From: Amycolatopsis coloradensis
GTDB lineage: Bacteria > Actinomycetota > Actinomycetes > Mycobacteriales > Pseudonocardiaceae
Length of the DNA stretch: 59,648 bases
NCBI RefSeq assembly: GCF_037997115.1
Contig: NZ_CP150484.1
Location: forward strand, 5,928,587 to 5,988,234
Direction of reading: 5' to 3'
The notes beneath the pieces were generated by a model that saw only the letters and a program-made list of their open reading frames with translations, ran no database searches and had not been told where the DNA came from. Of the stretch, positions 25,878 through 35,625 are shown piece by piece. How positions within the stretch are numbered: position 1 is the stretch's first letter; the number at the start of each line of letters is the position of its first letter. The translations under genes and the position numbers were made by a program.

Positions 25878-27539
25878 ATGCGCCTGTTGCCCCTCGATCG
25901 TTCAGTCCTCGACGCGCGAGCGACGATCCTGCATCCCGACGAGCTGGTAACCGTCGACGAAGCCACCGAGGGTGCGGAAGCGGTCCTCGTGTTCGGCGAG
26001 GAGATCGCCGCGGTCGGTTCGCTGGACGAGTGCCGTGCCCGCGCGGCGAGCCTTGGCCGTCCCGATCCGGAGGTGCGGCGGCTGCCGGGCACGCTCCTGC
26101 CGGGATTCGTCGATCCGCACGCGCATCCCTTGATGTACGGGCAGATGATGACCTGGGTCGACTGCGGACCCGAGCGGGCCTCGTCCATTCCCGCCATCGT
26201 CGCGCTGCTACGTGAGGCGGCCGAAAACACCCCGGCGGGCAGGCCCGTCCGGGGTTACGGCTACGAGCACCGCAACCTCGCCGAGAAACGTCATCCCCGC
26301 AAGGAAGAACTCGACGCGGTCGCCGTCGATCGCGAGGTCTACCTCATGAACGCCAGCGGGCACGGCGGCGTGGTGAACAGTTTCACGTTGCGGCGCAACG
26401 GCGTCACCCGGGACACCCCGGATCCCGACGGCGGGGTGTTCTTCCGTGACGAGCACGGCGAACTCACCGGGGAGCTGTCGGACGCCGCGTGCAACATCCT
26501 CACCGGGGTCACCGGGGTCAAGGTCGGGCGGCACGGGCCGAACTTCCACCTCGAGGACGAGCCGGAGGAGCACGCGCGGCAGCTGGCCGCGGCGCAGGAG
26601 AAGTTCCTCGCCGCCGGGGTGACCGCGATCGGCGACGCCCAGGTCACGCGCCGCGAGTTCGACATGTACCTGCGGCTGGACGAGGCCGGGCAGCTCAAGA
26701 CACGCGTCCACATGTACCTGCTGTCCCATCTGCTCGACCAGGCCCTGGAAATGGGACTGCACGGCGCTTTCGGCACCACTCGCCTCGCTTTCGCGGGGAT
26801 CAAGTTCTACGCCGACGGCACGCTCGGCGGGTGGACCGCGTACTTCCCGGACGGCTACGTCGGCGATCCGTGCCGCACGGGGCAGCTCTACCACGACCCG
26901 AAGGACTACTCCGCGCTCATCGACAAGGCTCACGAGGCCGGGCTCCAGACCGCGACCCACGCCCAGTCCCCGGATGCGATCGCGATGGTGCTCGACGCCA
27001 TCGAGGACGCGCAGCAGCGGAATCCCCGGCCCGACGCCCGACACCGCGTCGAGCATTGCGGGCTGCCATCCTCGGAACAGATCAAGCGGATGGCCGCGCT
27101 CGGGGTCCATCCGGTCAACCAGCCGCAGCACTACTACAACTGGGGCGAAGGCGTCACCGACGCCGTCGGTACCCCCGGCGAGCGGTTCAATCCCCTCGGC
27201 GAGTTCCAGGCCGCGGGCGTGCCGGTCACGTTGAGCTCGGACGCCCCGGTCGCGGACCCGAATCCGCTCGAAGCCATCCAGACCGCGGTGACCAGGACGA
27301 CCCGGCGCGGCCACCGGCTCGGCGGGGACGACCTGCTGATCGACGTCCGCTCGGCCGTCGCCGCGCATACGATCGCCGGCGCCCGGGTGCTCGGCCGTGA
27401 GCGCGACCTCGGCTCGATCACCCCCGGAAAACGCGCCGATTTCGTGCTGCTCGGCGAGAATCCCCTCAGCTGCGACCCGGACCGGATCGCGGGCATCGGT
27501 GTGCTGGAAACCTGGATCGACGGCGAGGTGGCCCGATGA
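25878..27539 (+). CDS. Amidohydrolase family protein (YtcJ-like)
   Basis: A metal-dependent hydrolase of 553 residues in the amidohydrolase superfamily. The first metal motif is LPGFVDPHAHPLMYG (HxH), and later ligands occur in FYADGTLGG, ATHAQSP, HRVEHCGLP and the final Asp in LSSDAPVADPNPL. The family is exemplified by YtcJ and acts on N-substituted or cyclic amides. The ATG at 25878 has AGGAG upstream. Its stop overlaps the next start by four bases (ATGA), so it is translationally coupled to a transporter that probably imports its substrate. Confidence 0.9.
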   Translation: MRLLPLDRSVLDARATILHPDELVTVDEATEGAEAVLVFGEEIAAVGSLDECRARAASLGRPDPEVRRLPGTLLPGFVDPHAHPLMYGQMMTWVDCGPERASSIPAIVALLREAAENTPAGRPVRGYGYEHRNLAEKRHPRKEELDAVAVDREVYLMNASGHGGVVNSFTLRRNGVTRDTPDPDGGVFFRDEHGELTGELSDAACNILTGVTGVKVGRHGPNFHLEDEPEEHARQLAAAQEKFLAAGVTAIGDAQVTRREFDMYLRLDEAGQLKTRVHMYLLSHLLDQALEMGLHGAFGTTRLAFAGIKFYADGTLGGWTAYFPDGYVGDPCRTGQLYHDPKDYSALIDKAHEAGLQTATHAQSPDAIAMVLDAIEDAQQRNPRPDARHRVEHCGLPSSEQIKRMAALGVHPVNQPQHYYNWGEGVTDAVGTPGERFNPLGEFQAAGVPVTLSSDAPVADPNPLEAIQTAVTRTTRRGHRLGGDDLLIDVRSAVAAHTIAGARVLGRERDLGSITPGKRADFVLLGENPLSCDPDRIAGIGVLETWIDGEVAR

Positions 27540-28837
27540 CCGTCCGAACCGACACCCAGTCGCTCCGTCGAGCCCGCCGGGCCGGGCTCGCGGCCTTCGT
27601 CGGCACCACGATCGAGTGGTACGACTTCTACATCTACGCCACGGCCGCGAGCCTCGTCTTCGGAACCGTGTTCTTCCCCGCGACCGGCGACCGGCTGACC
27701 GGCGTCGCGGCGGCCTTCGCGACGTACGCCGTCGGGTTCTTCGCGCGGCCGCTCGGCGGCATCGTGTTCGGGCACGTCGGTGACCGGGTCGGCCGCAAGA
27801 CCGCGCTCGTGGTCACGTTGACCATGATGGGCGTGGCGACCTTCCTGGTCGGCTGCCTGCCCGGCTACGGCCAGATCGGCACGTGGGCGCCGATTCTGCT
27901 CGTGGTGCTCAGGTTCATCCAAGGGCTCGCCGTCGGCGGCGAGTGGGGCGGCGCCGTGCTCATGGCCGTTGAACACGCGCCCCCGGACAAGAAGACGTTC
28001 TACGGCGCGTTCGCGCAGGCGGGCAACCCCGCGGGCGCGTTGCTGGCCACCGGTCTGTTCAGCCTGCTGAGCACCGGCGGCACGGAATGGCTCTCCACCT
28101 GGGGCTGGCGGATCCCCTTCTTCGCGTCCGCGTTGCTCATCGGTGTCGGTCTGCTCGTGCGGCTGAAGGTCGAGGAGTCACCGGTCTTCGAGGAAACCGT
28201 CGAAGAAACCGGCGTGCCGATCCTGTACGCGGTGCGGACCAACTGGAAGCCGATCCTGCTGGGCATCTGCGTGCTGCCCGTCGCGGTCGGCGGTTACTAC
28301 CTCGTCACCACCTTCGCGACGGCGTACGCGACCGATCCGGCCGTCGGCGTCTCCGAATCGCTGGTGCTCAACGCGCTCACCATCGCGGCCTTCGTGGAAC
28401 TTGCCGTGAGCTTCGGCGCCGCCTGGCTCGGCGATCGCTTCGGCCGGGTGCGGGTGGTCGTCATCGGGCTGGTCGGGGTCGCCGTGCTCGCGGCCCCACA
28501 GTTCCTGGTGCTCTCGACCAAGAACGCGGTACTGATCATCGCGGCGTTCGTGGCGATGCGCCTGGCGATGACGGCGACCTACAGCCCGATCGCCGCCATC
28601 CTGTCGCAGATGTTCCGCCCGCGGGCGCGCTACACCAGCATCTCGCTGTCCTATCAGCTCGCGGGCGCGCTGTTCGGCGGCCTCTCGCCGTTGGTGTCGA
28701 CGCTGCTGTTCCAGGCGACCGGCAGTGTCTGGCCGGCGATCGGCCTGCTGATCGGGATGTGCGTGCTGAGCATCGCCTGTGTGCTGGCCGCGCCGCAGCA
28801 CACCGACGAGGTTAGCGGATGCGCAAGCGCCGCATGA
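27536..28837 (+). CDS. MFS transporter, metabolite:H+ symporter (MHS) type
   Basis: A twelve-helix importer of 433 residues. The opening GTTIEWYDFYIYATAASLVFGTVFFP and the loop GHVGDRVGRKTALVVTLTMMGVATFLVG are signatures of the MHS group (shikimate/proline-betaine/alpha-ketoglutarate permeases). The second half repeats the loop as WLGDRFGRVRVVVIGL. It is coupled to the amidohydrolase gene by an ATGA overlap, so it probably imports the amide substrate. Its 3' end overlaps the convergent aldehyde dehydrogenase gene by 26 bases. Confidence 0.92.
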   Translation: MTVRTDTQSLRRARRAGLAAFVGTTIEWYDFYIYATAASLVFGTVFFPATGDRLTGVAAAFATYAVGFFARPLGGIVFGHVGDRVGRKTALVVTLTMMGVATFLVGCLPGYGQIGTWAPILLVVLRFIQGLAVGGEWGGAVLMAVEHAPPDKKTFYGAFAQAGNPAGALLATGLFSLLSTGGTEWLSTWGWRIPFFASALLIGVGLLVRLKVEESPVFEETVEETGVPILYAVRTNWKPILLGICVLPVAVGGYYLVTTFATAYATDPAVGVSESLVLNALTIAAFVELAVSFGAAWLGDRFGRVRVVVIGLVGVAVLAAPQFLVLSTKNAVLIIAAFVAMRLAMTATYSPIAAILSQMFRPRARYTSISLSYQLAGALFGGLSPLVSTLLFQATGSVWPAIGLLIGMCVLSIACVLAAPQHTDEVSGCASAA

Positions 28838-30386
28838 GTTTCAGCCCGGAGAGCATCCCTTCGACGTACTTCTCGTAGGTCTGGCCGCCGCGGGGACCCA
28901 TGACCTGCTTCTTGAGCACCGCGACGTTCTTCACGTCGGTGTACTTGAGCAGGCCCTGGTCCCCGTGGCGGGCGCCGACGCCGGAGTTCTTGACTCCGCC
29001 GGACGGCGTCCCCTTCGAGGCATACGCGGTGGCCAGGATGTCGTTGATGTTGACGTTGCCGGACTCGATCCGCGCGGCCACCGCACGCGCGGCGCCGACG
29101 TCACGGCCCCAGACCGAGGCGTTGAGGCCGTACTCGGTGTCGTTGGCGAGCGCGACGGCTTCGTCGACCGTGCGGTACTTGTGCAGTGCGACAACGGGCC
29201 CGAAGGTTTCGGTGACGCCGCAGACCATGTCCTTCGTGACGCCTTCGAGGATCGTCGGCTCGAAGAACGCCGGGCCGAGATCGGGCCGCGGCTTTCCTCC
29301 ACAAAGGACGGTCGCGCCCTTGGCGACGGCGTCGTCCACATGGGACTTGACCCGGCTCATGTGGTCGACGGAGACGAGCGAGCCCATGTCCGGCCCGAAG
29401 TCGTAAGCGGCGCGGACGTCGAGGGCCTTGGTCTTGGCCACGTACGCGTTCTTGAACTCCTCGTAGCGGGACTCGGGCAGGTAGATCCGCTCGATGTGCA
29501 TGCAGATCTGCCCGGTGTTGCCGAAAGCGCCGAAGATCGCGCCCTGCACGGTCTCGTCCAGATCGGCGTCGTCGAGCACGATCATCGGATTCTTGCCGCC
29601 GAGTTCGAGGCAGCAGCCGATGAGGTTGCGGCCGGCCTGTTCGCCGATCACCCGGCCGGTGGCGGTGGAACCGGTGAACATCACGTAGTTCGCCTGGCCG
29701 ATGAGCGTGGGGCCGACGTCCGGGCCCTCGCCGCACACCACCTGGAACAGTCCCTTCGGCAGCCCGGCCTGCTCCAGCAGCTCGACGCCGTAGAGCGGGG
29801 AGAGCGCGGTCTTGTTGTCGGGCTTCAGCACCACCGCGTTCCCGGCCATCAGCGCCGGGACGGCGTCGGAAATGCCGGTGGCGAACGGGAAGTTCCACGG
29901 CGCGATGATCCCGACCACGCCCTTGGGCTGCCTGATCTCGGTCGACGTCGTCAGGAACGGGACCGGTCCCCCGCGTTTCGCCGGCGCCAGCAGTTTGGCG
30001 GCCCGCGTGAGGTAATGGCTCATCACCATCGCCGGATCGCAGGTCTCCTCGATCGCCATCCGGCGGTTCTTGCCGCTCTCGACCTGGATGAGGTCGGTGA
30101 CGGCCGGCGCGTTGTCGACGAAGAGCGTGTGCGCCCGTTTGAACACCTCCAGCCGCTGCTTGAGTGGGGTGGCGGCCCACTTCTCCTGCGCGGCGCGTGC
30201 CGTGGCGAACGCCTGCTCGATGTCGGCGGGGGTCGACTGGGGCAGCTCGACGAGCACGTCGCCGGTGTAGACCTCGGTGAGTTTCCAGGTCGCGCCGGAC
30301 GAGCCCGGCACGCGGGCGGCGAGCCGTTGAAGGAACGCGTCGGTCACCGACGCCGGACGGGTGAGCGCGAGCGGTGTGACGGTCAT
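28812..30386 (-). CDS. Aldehyde dehydrogenase (succinate-semialdehyde type)
   Basis: An NAD(P)-dependent aldehyde dehydrogenase of 524 residues. The cofactor-binding segment is IAPWNFPFATGISDAVPALMAGNAVVLKPD, the catalytic base Glu lies in LELGGKNPMIVLDDADLDE, and the nucleophile Cys in FGNTGQICMHIERIYLPES. TFGPVVALHKYRTVDEAVALANDTEYGLNASVWG is the conserved C-terminal part. The ATG at 30386 follows AAAGAGG; the longer frame is rejected. It lies 170 bases after the GMC oxidoreductase gene in the same direction; the pair may oxidise an alcohol to a carboxylate in two steps. Confidence 0.92.
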   Translation of the reverse strand: MTVTPLALTRPASVTDAFLQRLAARVPGSSGATWKLTEVYTGDVLVELPQSTPADIEQAFATARAAQEKWAATPLKQRLEVFKRAHTLFVDNAPAVTDLIQVESGKNRRMAIEETCDPAMVMSHYLTRAAKLLAPAKRGGPVPFLTTSTEIRQPKGVVGIIAPWNFPFATGISDAVPALMAGNAVVLKPDNKTALSPLYGVELLEQAGLPKGLFQVVCGEGPDVGPTLIGQANYVMFTGSTATGRVIGEQAGRNLIGCCLELGGKNPMIVLDDADLDETVQGAIFGAFGNTGQICMHIERIYLPESRYEEFKNAYVAKTKALDVRAAYDFGPDMGSLVSVDHMSRVKSHVDDAVAKGATVLCGGKPRPDLGPAFFEPTILEGVTKDMVCGVTETFGPVVALHKYRTVDEAVALANDTEYGLNASVWGRDVGAARAVAARIESGNVNINDILATAYASKGTPSGGVKNSGVGARHGDQGLLKYTDVKNVAVLKKQVMGPRGGQTYEKYVEGMLSGLKLMRRLRIR

Positions 30387-30556
30387 GGCCCTCTTTCCGT
30401 CAGTTGTCCGAATATCTGGTGGTGAACCCGCGTCCGCGATCGACGTCGGCAGGGCGCTCGTCGGCGAAGCACGTACCGGTGTGCGTACGAGGCGCCCTGC
30501 CACCGCGATAGCGGGGCCTTCGGCCGGGCGGGTTCACGCGTCTGGTCCCTTCCCGG

Positions 30557-32203
30557 TCATCCCTCAGCTCCGCCACCCGTCCCCGACAAGACAAGCTGCG
30601 CGCCCATCTCGCCGATCATGATGGCGGGCGCGTTGGTGTTGCCACCGGTGATCGACGGCATGATCGAGGCATCGCAGACCCGCAGGCCCTCGACACCGCG
30701 GACCTTGAGGTCGGGACTCACGACCGCGAATTCGTCCACGCCCATCCGGCAGGTGCCGACGCCGTGGTAGACCGAGGTCGCGCGGTTCAGGATCGCGTCG
30801 CGCAGTTCCTGTCCCCGCAGTGCTTTGCCCGGGTGCAGCTCCTCCTTGATCGAGCCGTTGAACGCCTTCGACGCGAAGATCTCGCGGACCATCTCCGAGC
30901 CTTCGCCGAGCACTTCGAGATCGGCCGGGTCGGACAGGTACTGCGGGTCGATGAGCGGCGCCGCCGTGGGATCGGCCGAAGCGAGACGCAGCGTGCCGCG
31001 GCTCCTCGGGTAGATCAGCGTCGTGAGCACGGTGAGCGCGGGCCGTTTGTCGACGTCGTGCCGGATCGGCGCGTCCTGGTTCGGCGTCACGTACGCCCAC
31101 GGCAGGAGATGCAACTGGAGGTCGGGCACCTCGGCGGCCTGGGAGGTCTTGAGGAAGGCGACCGCCTCGAAGACCGAGTTCGCCAGGAACGTGGTGCCGG
31201 GCCGCATCAGTTCGCTGACGAGGCCGCGCGCGAAGTACGGCGGGGTGCCCCTGTTCTTGCTCGACGACGCGCGGAAGGTCAGCGCGTGGAACATGTGGTC
31301 GTGCAGGTTGTCGCCGACCGGCAGGTCCGCGACGACGTCGATGCCGTGCTCCTTCAGGTGCTCGGCGTGGCCGATCCCGGACAGCATCAGCAGCTGCGCG
31401 GATCCGACGAAGCCCGCCGAAAGGATGACCTCCTTGCCCGCGCGCAGGATGCGCCGTCCCCCGTTCGCGTCGACGACCTCGACACCGACGGCACGGCCGT
31501 TCTCGATGACCACCTTCTTCGCCAGCACCCCGGACTGGACCTGCAGCGTGGCGGGCGCGAGATGGTGGATGTAGCCGCGCGAGGCGCTGTAGCGCAGGCC
31601 GTCGGCGGCGTTCTGCTGCATCCGGCTGACGCCCTCTTGGCACTCGGCGTTGTAGTCGTCGAGGACCTCGCAGCCGATCGCGTCGGCGGTCGCCTGGAGG
31701 AACTGGAGCGTGCCCTCCTGCGGGGTCTTGTTGCGGGTGACCCGGATCGGCCCGCCCGCACCGCGGAAATCGTTCTCTCCGTCCTCGAAGTCCTCCATCC
31801 GCTTGTACGCGGCGTTGACGCTGTCGGCGTCCCAGCCCTTGTTGCCTTCGGCGGCCCAGGAGTCGAAGTTGGCACGGTTGCCGCGCACGTAGACCATCCC
31901 GTTGATGGAGCTGGAGCCGCCGACCACCTTGCCGCGCGGCACCGGCATCCGGCGATCGAGAACGTGTTTCTGCGGCACCGAGTAGTAGCCCCAGTCGAAG
32001 GGCTTCTTGAGCTGGGGCACAGCGTGCATCGGGCCGACCAGCCCCGGCTTCTTGACGAGCATCTTCTCGTCGGTCTTGCCCGCCTCGAGCACGATCACGC
32101 TGGCCCCGGCCTCCGCCAACCTGCCCGCGATCGCGGCGCCCGAGCTGCCCGATCCGACGACCACGTAGTCGGCCTCGTCGCCGCGCGCAGCCCTGTTCGC
32201 CAT
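30557..32203 (-). CDS. GMC-family FAD oxidoreductase (choline dehydrogenase-like)
   Basis: A flavoprotein of 548 residues that probably oxidises an alcohol. The FAD dinucleotide-binding motif YVVVGSGSSGAAIAGRLAEAGASVIVLEAG is at about 14-43. The first GMC signature is RGKVVGGSSSINGMVYVRGN and the second is AGFVGSAQLLMLSGIG. The active-site region includes YHGVGTCRMG and the C-terminal DASIMPSITGGNTNAPAIMIGE. GAGGAG precedes the ATG at 32203. A KstR-like palindrome lies 33 bases upstream. Followed in the same direction by the aldehyde dehydrogenase. Confidence 0.92.
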   Translation of the reverse strand: MANRAARGDEADYVVVGSGSSGAAIAGRLAEAGASVIVLEAGKTDEKMLVKKPGLVGPMHAVPQLKKPFDWGYYSVPQKHVLDRRMPVPRGKVVGGSSSINGMVYVRGNRANFDSWAAEGNKGWDADSVNAAYKRMEDFEDGENDFRGAGGPIRVTRNKTPQEGTLQFLQATADAIGCEVLDDYNAECQEGVSRMQQNAADGLRYSASRGYIHHLAPATLQVQSGVLAKKVVIENGRAVGVEVVDANGGRRILRAGKEVILSAGFVGSAQLLMLSGIGHAEHLKEHGIDVVADLPVGDNLHDHMFHALTFRASSSKNRGTPPYFARGLVSELMRPGTTFLANSVFEAVAFLKTSQAAEVPDLQLHLLPWAYVTPNQDAPIRHDVDKRPALTVLTTLIYPRSRGTLRLASADPTAAPLIDPQYLSDPADLEVLGEGSEMVREIFASKAFNGSIKEELHPGKALRGQELRDAILNRATSVYHGVGTCRMGVDEFAVVSPDLKVRGVEGLRVCDASIMPSITGGNTNAPAIMIGEMGAQLVLSGTGGGAEG

Positions 32204-32235
32204 GTCCGCTCCTCGGTCAGCCCACCGTGCAGAAC

Positions 32236-32249
32236 TGTAACCTGTTCTA
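32236..32249. promoter_or_regulatory. KstR-like palindromic site
   Basis: TGTAACCTGTTCTA fits exactly the published KstR consensus TnnAACnnGTTnnA of mycobacterial and rhodococcal sterol regulators. It lies 33 bases before the GMC oxidoreductase start, within the expected promoter. One match in this window could arise by chance, so confidence is limited. Confidence 0.4.
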
Positions 32250-32319
32250 GTTCTGTCACCGTATAGCGAGACCGGCCGGTTCCGCAACGGGCCGTCGCTC
32301 CCGGCCGGCCTTCGAGACC

Positions 32320-33159
32320 TCAGCGCAGCGGTTCGAGTGCCTTCGCCAGCGGCTCCAGCACGGCGGGCGTGTGCGGCGGGGGCAGGTAGATGATCGCCAG
32401 GTCGAGGCCCGCCTCACCGAGTGCTTCGGCCTCCGCGGCGACCTTCGCGTAGTCACCGTCCGTACCGAGGCGCACGTGCGAGGACAAGGTGATCTCCTTC
32501 GGGTACCGGCCGATGTCCGCGCAGTGCCGGTGCAGCACCTCGCGCTTGTGGGCGAACTCCTCCGGCGTGCCACCGACGAAGTTCCAGTGCTGGGCGTACT
32601 TCGCGGCCGTGCGCAGGGTCCGCTTCTCGCCGCTGCCACCGATGCAGATCGGCGGATGCGGCTTCTGCACGCCCTTCGGTTCACAGCGGGCGTCGGTCAG
32701 CTGATAGTGCTTCCCCTGGAAGGTGGTGGTCTCCTGGGTCAGCAGGCCGACGAGGACCTCGCAGGCCTCCTCGAACCGGTCACTGCGCTCCTTGATGGTG
32801 CCCAGTTCCATGCCGTACGCGCCGGATTCCTCTTCGTTCCAGCCCGCGCCGACGCCGATCTCCAGCCGTCCACCGGAAACGATGTCCAGTGTCGCGGCCA
32901 TGTTCGCGAGGAGCGCGGGGTGACGGTAGTGGATCCCGCTGACCAGCGTGCCCAGCCGGAGCCGTTTCGTGGCCTGCGCGAGCGCGGTGAGCGTCACCCA
33001 CCCTTCCAGGCACGGACCGGTCGAATCCGAGAAAATGGGATAGAAGTGATCGAAGGTCCAGCCCGATTCGAAGAGTTCGATCTCGTCGGCGGCCTGCCAG
33101 ACGGCGAGCATGTCGGACCAAACGGTGTCCTGCGGCGAAGTCTTGATGGCGAATCGCAT
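32320..33159 (-). CDS. LLM-class F420-dependent oxidoreductase
   Basis: A luciferase-fold oxidoreductase of 279 residues of the actinobacterial F420-dependent kind. Characteristic parts are RLRLGTLVSGIHYRHPALLANMAATLDIVSGGRLEIGVGAGWNEEE and KPHPPICIGGSGEKRTLRTAAKYAQHWN. The start is the ATG at 33159 (MRFAIKTSPQD); the longer frame reads through the CoA-transferase gene and is rejected. The ribosome site is weak. It lies 44 bases after the CoA-transferase stop on the same strand, so an operon with that gene and the acyl-CoA dehydrogenase is likely. Confidence 0.88.
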   Translation of the reverse strand: MRFAIKTSPQDTVWSDMLAVWQAADEIELFESGWTFDHFYPIFSDSTGPCLEGWVTLTALAQATKRLRLGTLVSGIHYRHPALLANMAATLDIVSGGRLEIGVGAGWNEEESGAYGMELGTIKERSDRFEEACEVLVGLLTQETTTFQGKHYQLTDARCEPKGVQKPHPPICIGGSGEKRTLRTAAKYAQHWNFVGGTPEEFAHKREVLHRHCADIGRYPKEITLSSHVRLGTDGDYAKVAAEAEALGEAGLDLAIIYLPPPHTPAVLEPLAKALEPLR

Positions 33160-33203
33160 GATCTTGATCGTAAACCTGGAGTTCCTCCAGTCGCTTTCGA
33201 AAA

Positions 33204-34370
33204 TCAGCGGGCGATGCCGCGGCGAAGATAGTCTTCGGCGTCCACTCCGGACTCGACGAGCAACGCGTGCGTGTGCTCTCCCAAGGCAGGGACGTCGCCC
33301 ATGCACGCCTCGAAATCGTCGAAGGTCACCGGCGGCAGCAGCGCGTCGACGTGAGCGAATTCGGTGCCGACCTCGCGCCAGCGATCGCGGGCCCGCAGCT
33401 GGGGATGATCGGCGACCTGGCCGACGTCCTTGAGCTGCGCGGCGGGGACCCCGGCAGCGGCGAGCCGTTCGTCGAGTTCGTTGTTGGTCCACAGCGATGT
33501 CCTTGCGGCGACAGCGGCGTCGCACTCCTCGCGGTGAGCCACCCGCCGCACGTTCGTGGTGAAGCGCGGGTCGTCGGCGAGTTCGGGCGCGTCGAGGACA
33601 TCGGTGACGAGCTTTCGCCAGCCGGTGTCGTTCTGGACGCCGATGAGCATCTGACCGTCGCGCGTGGGAAAGGCGTCGTACGGCGCGATCGAGCTGTGGC
33701 TCAGGCCCATCCGCTCGGGCTCGGTTCCGGCGTACATCCTGGTGTTGAGCGCGTATCCCATCCATTCGACGGTGGCTTCCAGCATCGAGACCTCGATCGT
33801 CGCGCCCTCGCCCGTGCGCCAGCGGCGCAGCAACGCCGCCAGCACCGCCTGCGCGCAGTACATGCCCGAGGCGATGTCGGCGGTCGGGATCCCGGTCTTC
33901 GCCGGTGCGTCCGGGGCTCCCGTGATCGCGATGAGCCCGGCTTCGGCCTGGATCAGCATGTCGTAGGCCTTGCGCCGCTCCATCGGCCCGCCCGCGCCGA
34001 ACCCGGACAGGTTCACCACGACCAACTCGGGGTGATCCGCCCGCAGATCGCCGAAACCGAGCCGCTCCGCCGCGCCGGGCGCGAGGTTCTGGACGAACAC
34101 GTCGGCCTTCGCGACCAGCCGCCGGACGACGTCACGGCCCTCGTCGGTCTTGAGGTCGACGGCGAGTGATTCCTTGCCCCGGTTGAGCCAGACGAAATGC
34201 GCGCCGCTGCCGTGCACGGCGTGGTCGTAGGCGCGGGCGAAATCCCCGCCGTCGACGCGTTCGACCTTGATCACCCGCGCGCCGAGGTCGGCGAGGTTGC
34301 GGGTGGCCAGCGGTGCGGCCACGGCCTGTTCGACGGCGACGACGGTGACCCCGTCGAGCGGCCGCGTCAT
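33204..34370 (-). CDS. CoA transferase, CaiB/BaiF (class III) family
   Basis: A 388-residue enzyme that moves CoA between carboxylates. The N-terminus LDGVTVVAVEQAVAAPLATRNLADLGARVIKVERVDGGDFAR includes the conserved catalytic-Asp region, with NRGKESLAVDLKTDEGRDVVRRL and DVFVQNLAPGAAERLG following. Its ATG overlaps the acyl-CoA dehydrogenase stop by four bases (ATGA), indicating translational coupling. With the dehydrogenase it would load and oxidise a branched or aromatic acyl-CoA (inference). Confidence 0.93.
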   Translation of the reverse strand: MTRPLDGVTVVAVEQAVAAPLATRNLADLGARVIKVERVDGGDFARAYDHAVHGSGAHFVWLNRGKESLAVDLKTDEGRDVVRRLVAKADVFVQNLAPGAAERLGFGDLRADHPELVVVNLSGFGAGGPMERRKAYDMLIQAEAGLIAITGAPDAPAKTGIPTADIASGMYCAQAVLAALLRRWRTGEGATIEVSMLEATVEWMGYALNTRMYAGTEPERMGLSHSSIAPYDAFPTRDGQMLIGVQNDTGWRKLVTDVLDAPELADDPRFTTNVRRVAHREECDAAVAARTSLWTNNELDERLAAAGVPAAQLKDVGQVADHPQLRARDRWREVGTEFAHVDALLPPVTFDDFEACMGDVPALGEHTHALLVESGVDAEDYLRRGIAR

Positions 34371-35533
34371 GCTTTCTTCTTCTCGGCCCGCACCAGCCCG
34401 CCGCCGATGATCAACCGCTGGATCTCGCTCGTGCCCTCGTACAGCCGCATCAACCGGACGTCACGGTAGATGCGTTCGACCGCGACCTCGCGCATGTATC
34501 CACTGCCTCCGTGAACCTGCACCGCGAGATCCGCGGCCTTGCCCGCCATCTCGGTGCAGAACAGCTTCGCCGCCGACGGCGCGATCCGCCGGTCCTCCCC
34601 CGTCACATACGCCCGCGCCGCCTCACGGGCGAGCGCGCGACCGGCGAGCACACCGGTCTGCTGATCGGCCAGCATCGCCTGCACCAGCTGGAAATCCCCG
34701 ATCGGCGTGCCGCCCTGGGTCGCCGTCGCGGCGTACGCGACCGACTCGTCCAACGCCCGCTGCGCCGTACCGACGGCGAGGCCCGCCATGTGGATCCGGC
34801 CGCGCGCCAACGACGTCATCGCCGCCTTGTAGCCGGCATCGCCGTCGCCGCCGACCAACGCGTCGGGTCCGACACGGACCTGCGAGAACGTCACGTCCGC
34901 GGTCCGGGAACCCTCCTGCCCCATCTTCGCGTCCTTCGCCCCCACCTTGATACCCGGCGCGTCGGCCGGCACGAGGAACACCGCGATCCCGGTGTCCGTA
35001 CGCGCGAAAACCACGAACAGGCCGGCCTCGGTGGCGTTGGTGATGAACTGCTTCCCGCCGTCGATCACCCAGCCGTTACCGTCCGGCTTCGCGCTGGTCC
35101 TCAACCCGGCCGGATTCGACCCCGCACCCGGCTCGGTCAGCGCGAACGACGCGACGACCTCACCTGACGCGATCCCCGGCAACCACCGGGCCTGTTGTTC
35201 CCGGGTGCCGAACCCGACCAGCACCTGCCCGGCGATCCCGTTGTTCGTCCCGAACATCGACCGCAACGCCAATGACGTGTACCCCAGCGCCATCGCGACC
35301 TCGACATCCTGGACCAGGTCGAGACCGAGCCCGCCCCACTCCTGGGGGATCGCGTACCCGAACAACCCCATCTCCGCGGCCTGCGCCCGCAGATCGGCCG
35401 GGATGGCGTCCGTGTTCATGATCTCCAGCTCGCGGGGCATCACCCGAGTGCGCACGAAATCCTTGATCTGGCCGAGAACGTCCGCGAACACGTCGTCGGG
35501 GACGTCGGGGTTGCCGGTGTACATGCCCCTCAC
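34367..35533 (-). CDS. Acyl-CoA dehydrogenase
   Basis: An FAD-dependent acyl-CoA dehydrogenase of 388 residues (379-385 usual). The FAD/substrate segment is ASFALTEPGAGSNPAGLRTSAKPDGNGWVIDGGKQFITNATEAGLFVVFAR. The C-terminal signature VQVHGGSGYMREVAVERIYRDVRLMRLYEGTSEIQRLIIG includes the catalytic Glu in YEGTSE. The start is a GTG at 35533 with GGTGAT upstream; an ATG three codons later (35524) is the alternative. It is the first gene of the operon that continues into the CoA transferase. Confidence 0.92.
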   Translation of the reverse strand: MRGMYTGNPDVPDDVFADVLGQIKDFVRTRVMPRELEIMNTDAIPADLRAQAAEMGLFGYAIPQEWGGLGLDLVQDVEVAMALGYTSLALRSMFGTNNGIAGQVLVGFGTREQQARWLPGIASGEVVASFALTEPGAGSNPAGLRTSAKPDGNGWVIDGGKQFITNATEAGLFVVFARTDTGIAVFLVPADAPGIKVGAKDAKMGQEGSRTADVTFSQVRVGPDALVGGDGDAGYKAAMTSLARGRIHMAGLAVGTAQRALDESVAYAATATQGGTPIGDFQLVQAMLADQQTGVLAGRALAREAARAYVTGEDRRIAPSAAKLFCTEMAGKAADLAVQVHGGSGYMREVAVERIYRDVRLMRLYEGTSEIQRLIIGGGLVRAEKKKA

Positions 35534-35625
35534 TATCGATCACCGTCCGGGTTCGGTCCACACCCTCGGGTGGACCTCACCGCGAGGCCTACCGGAGATG
35601 TTGATCATCGTCCTAACGTCGAAGC

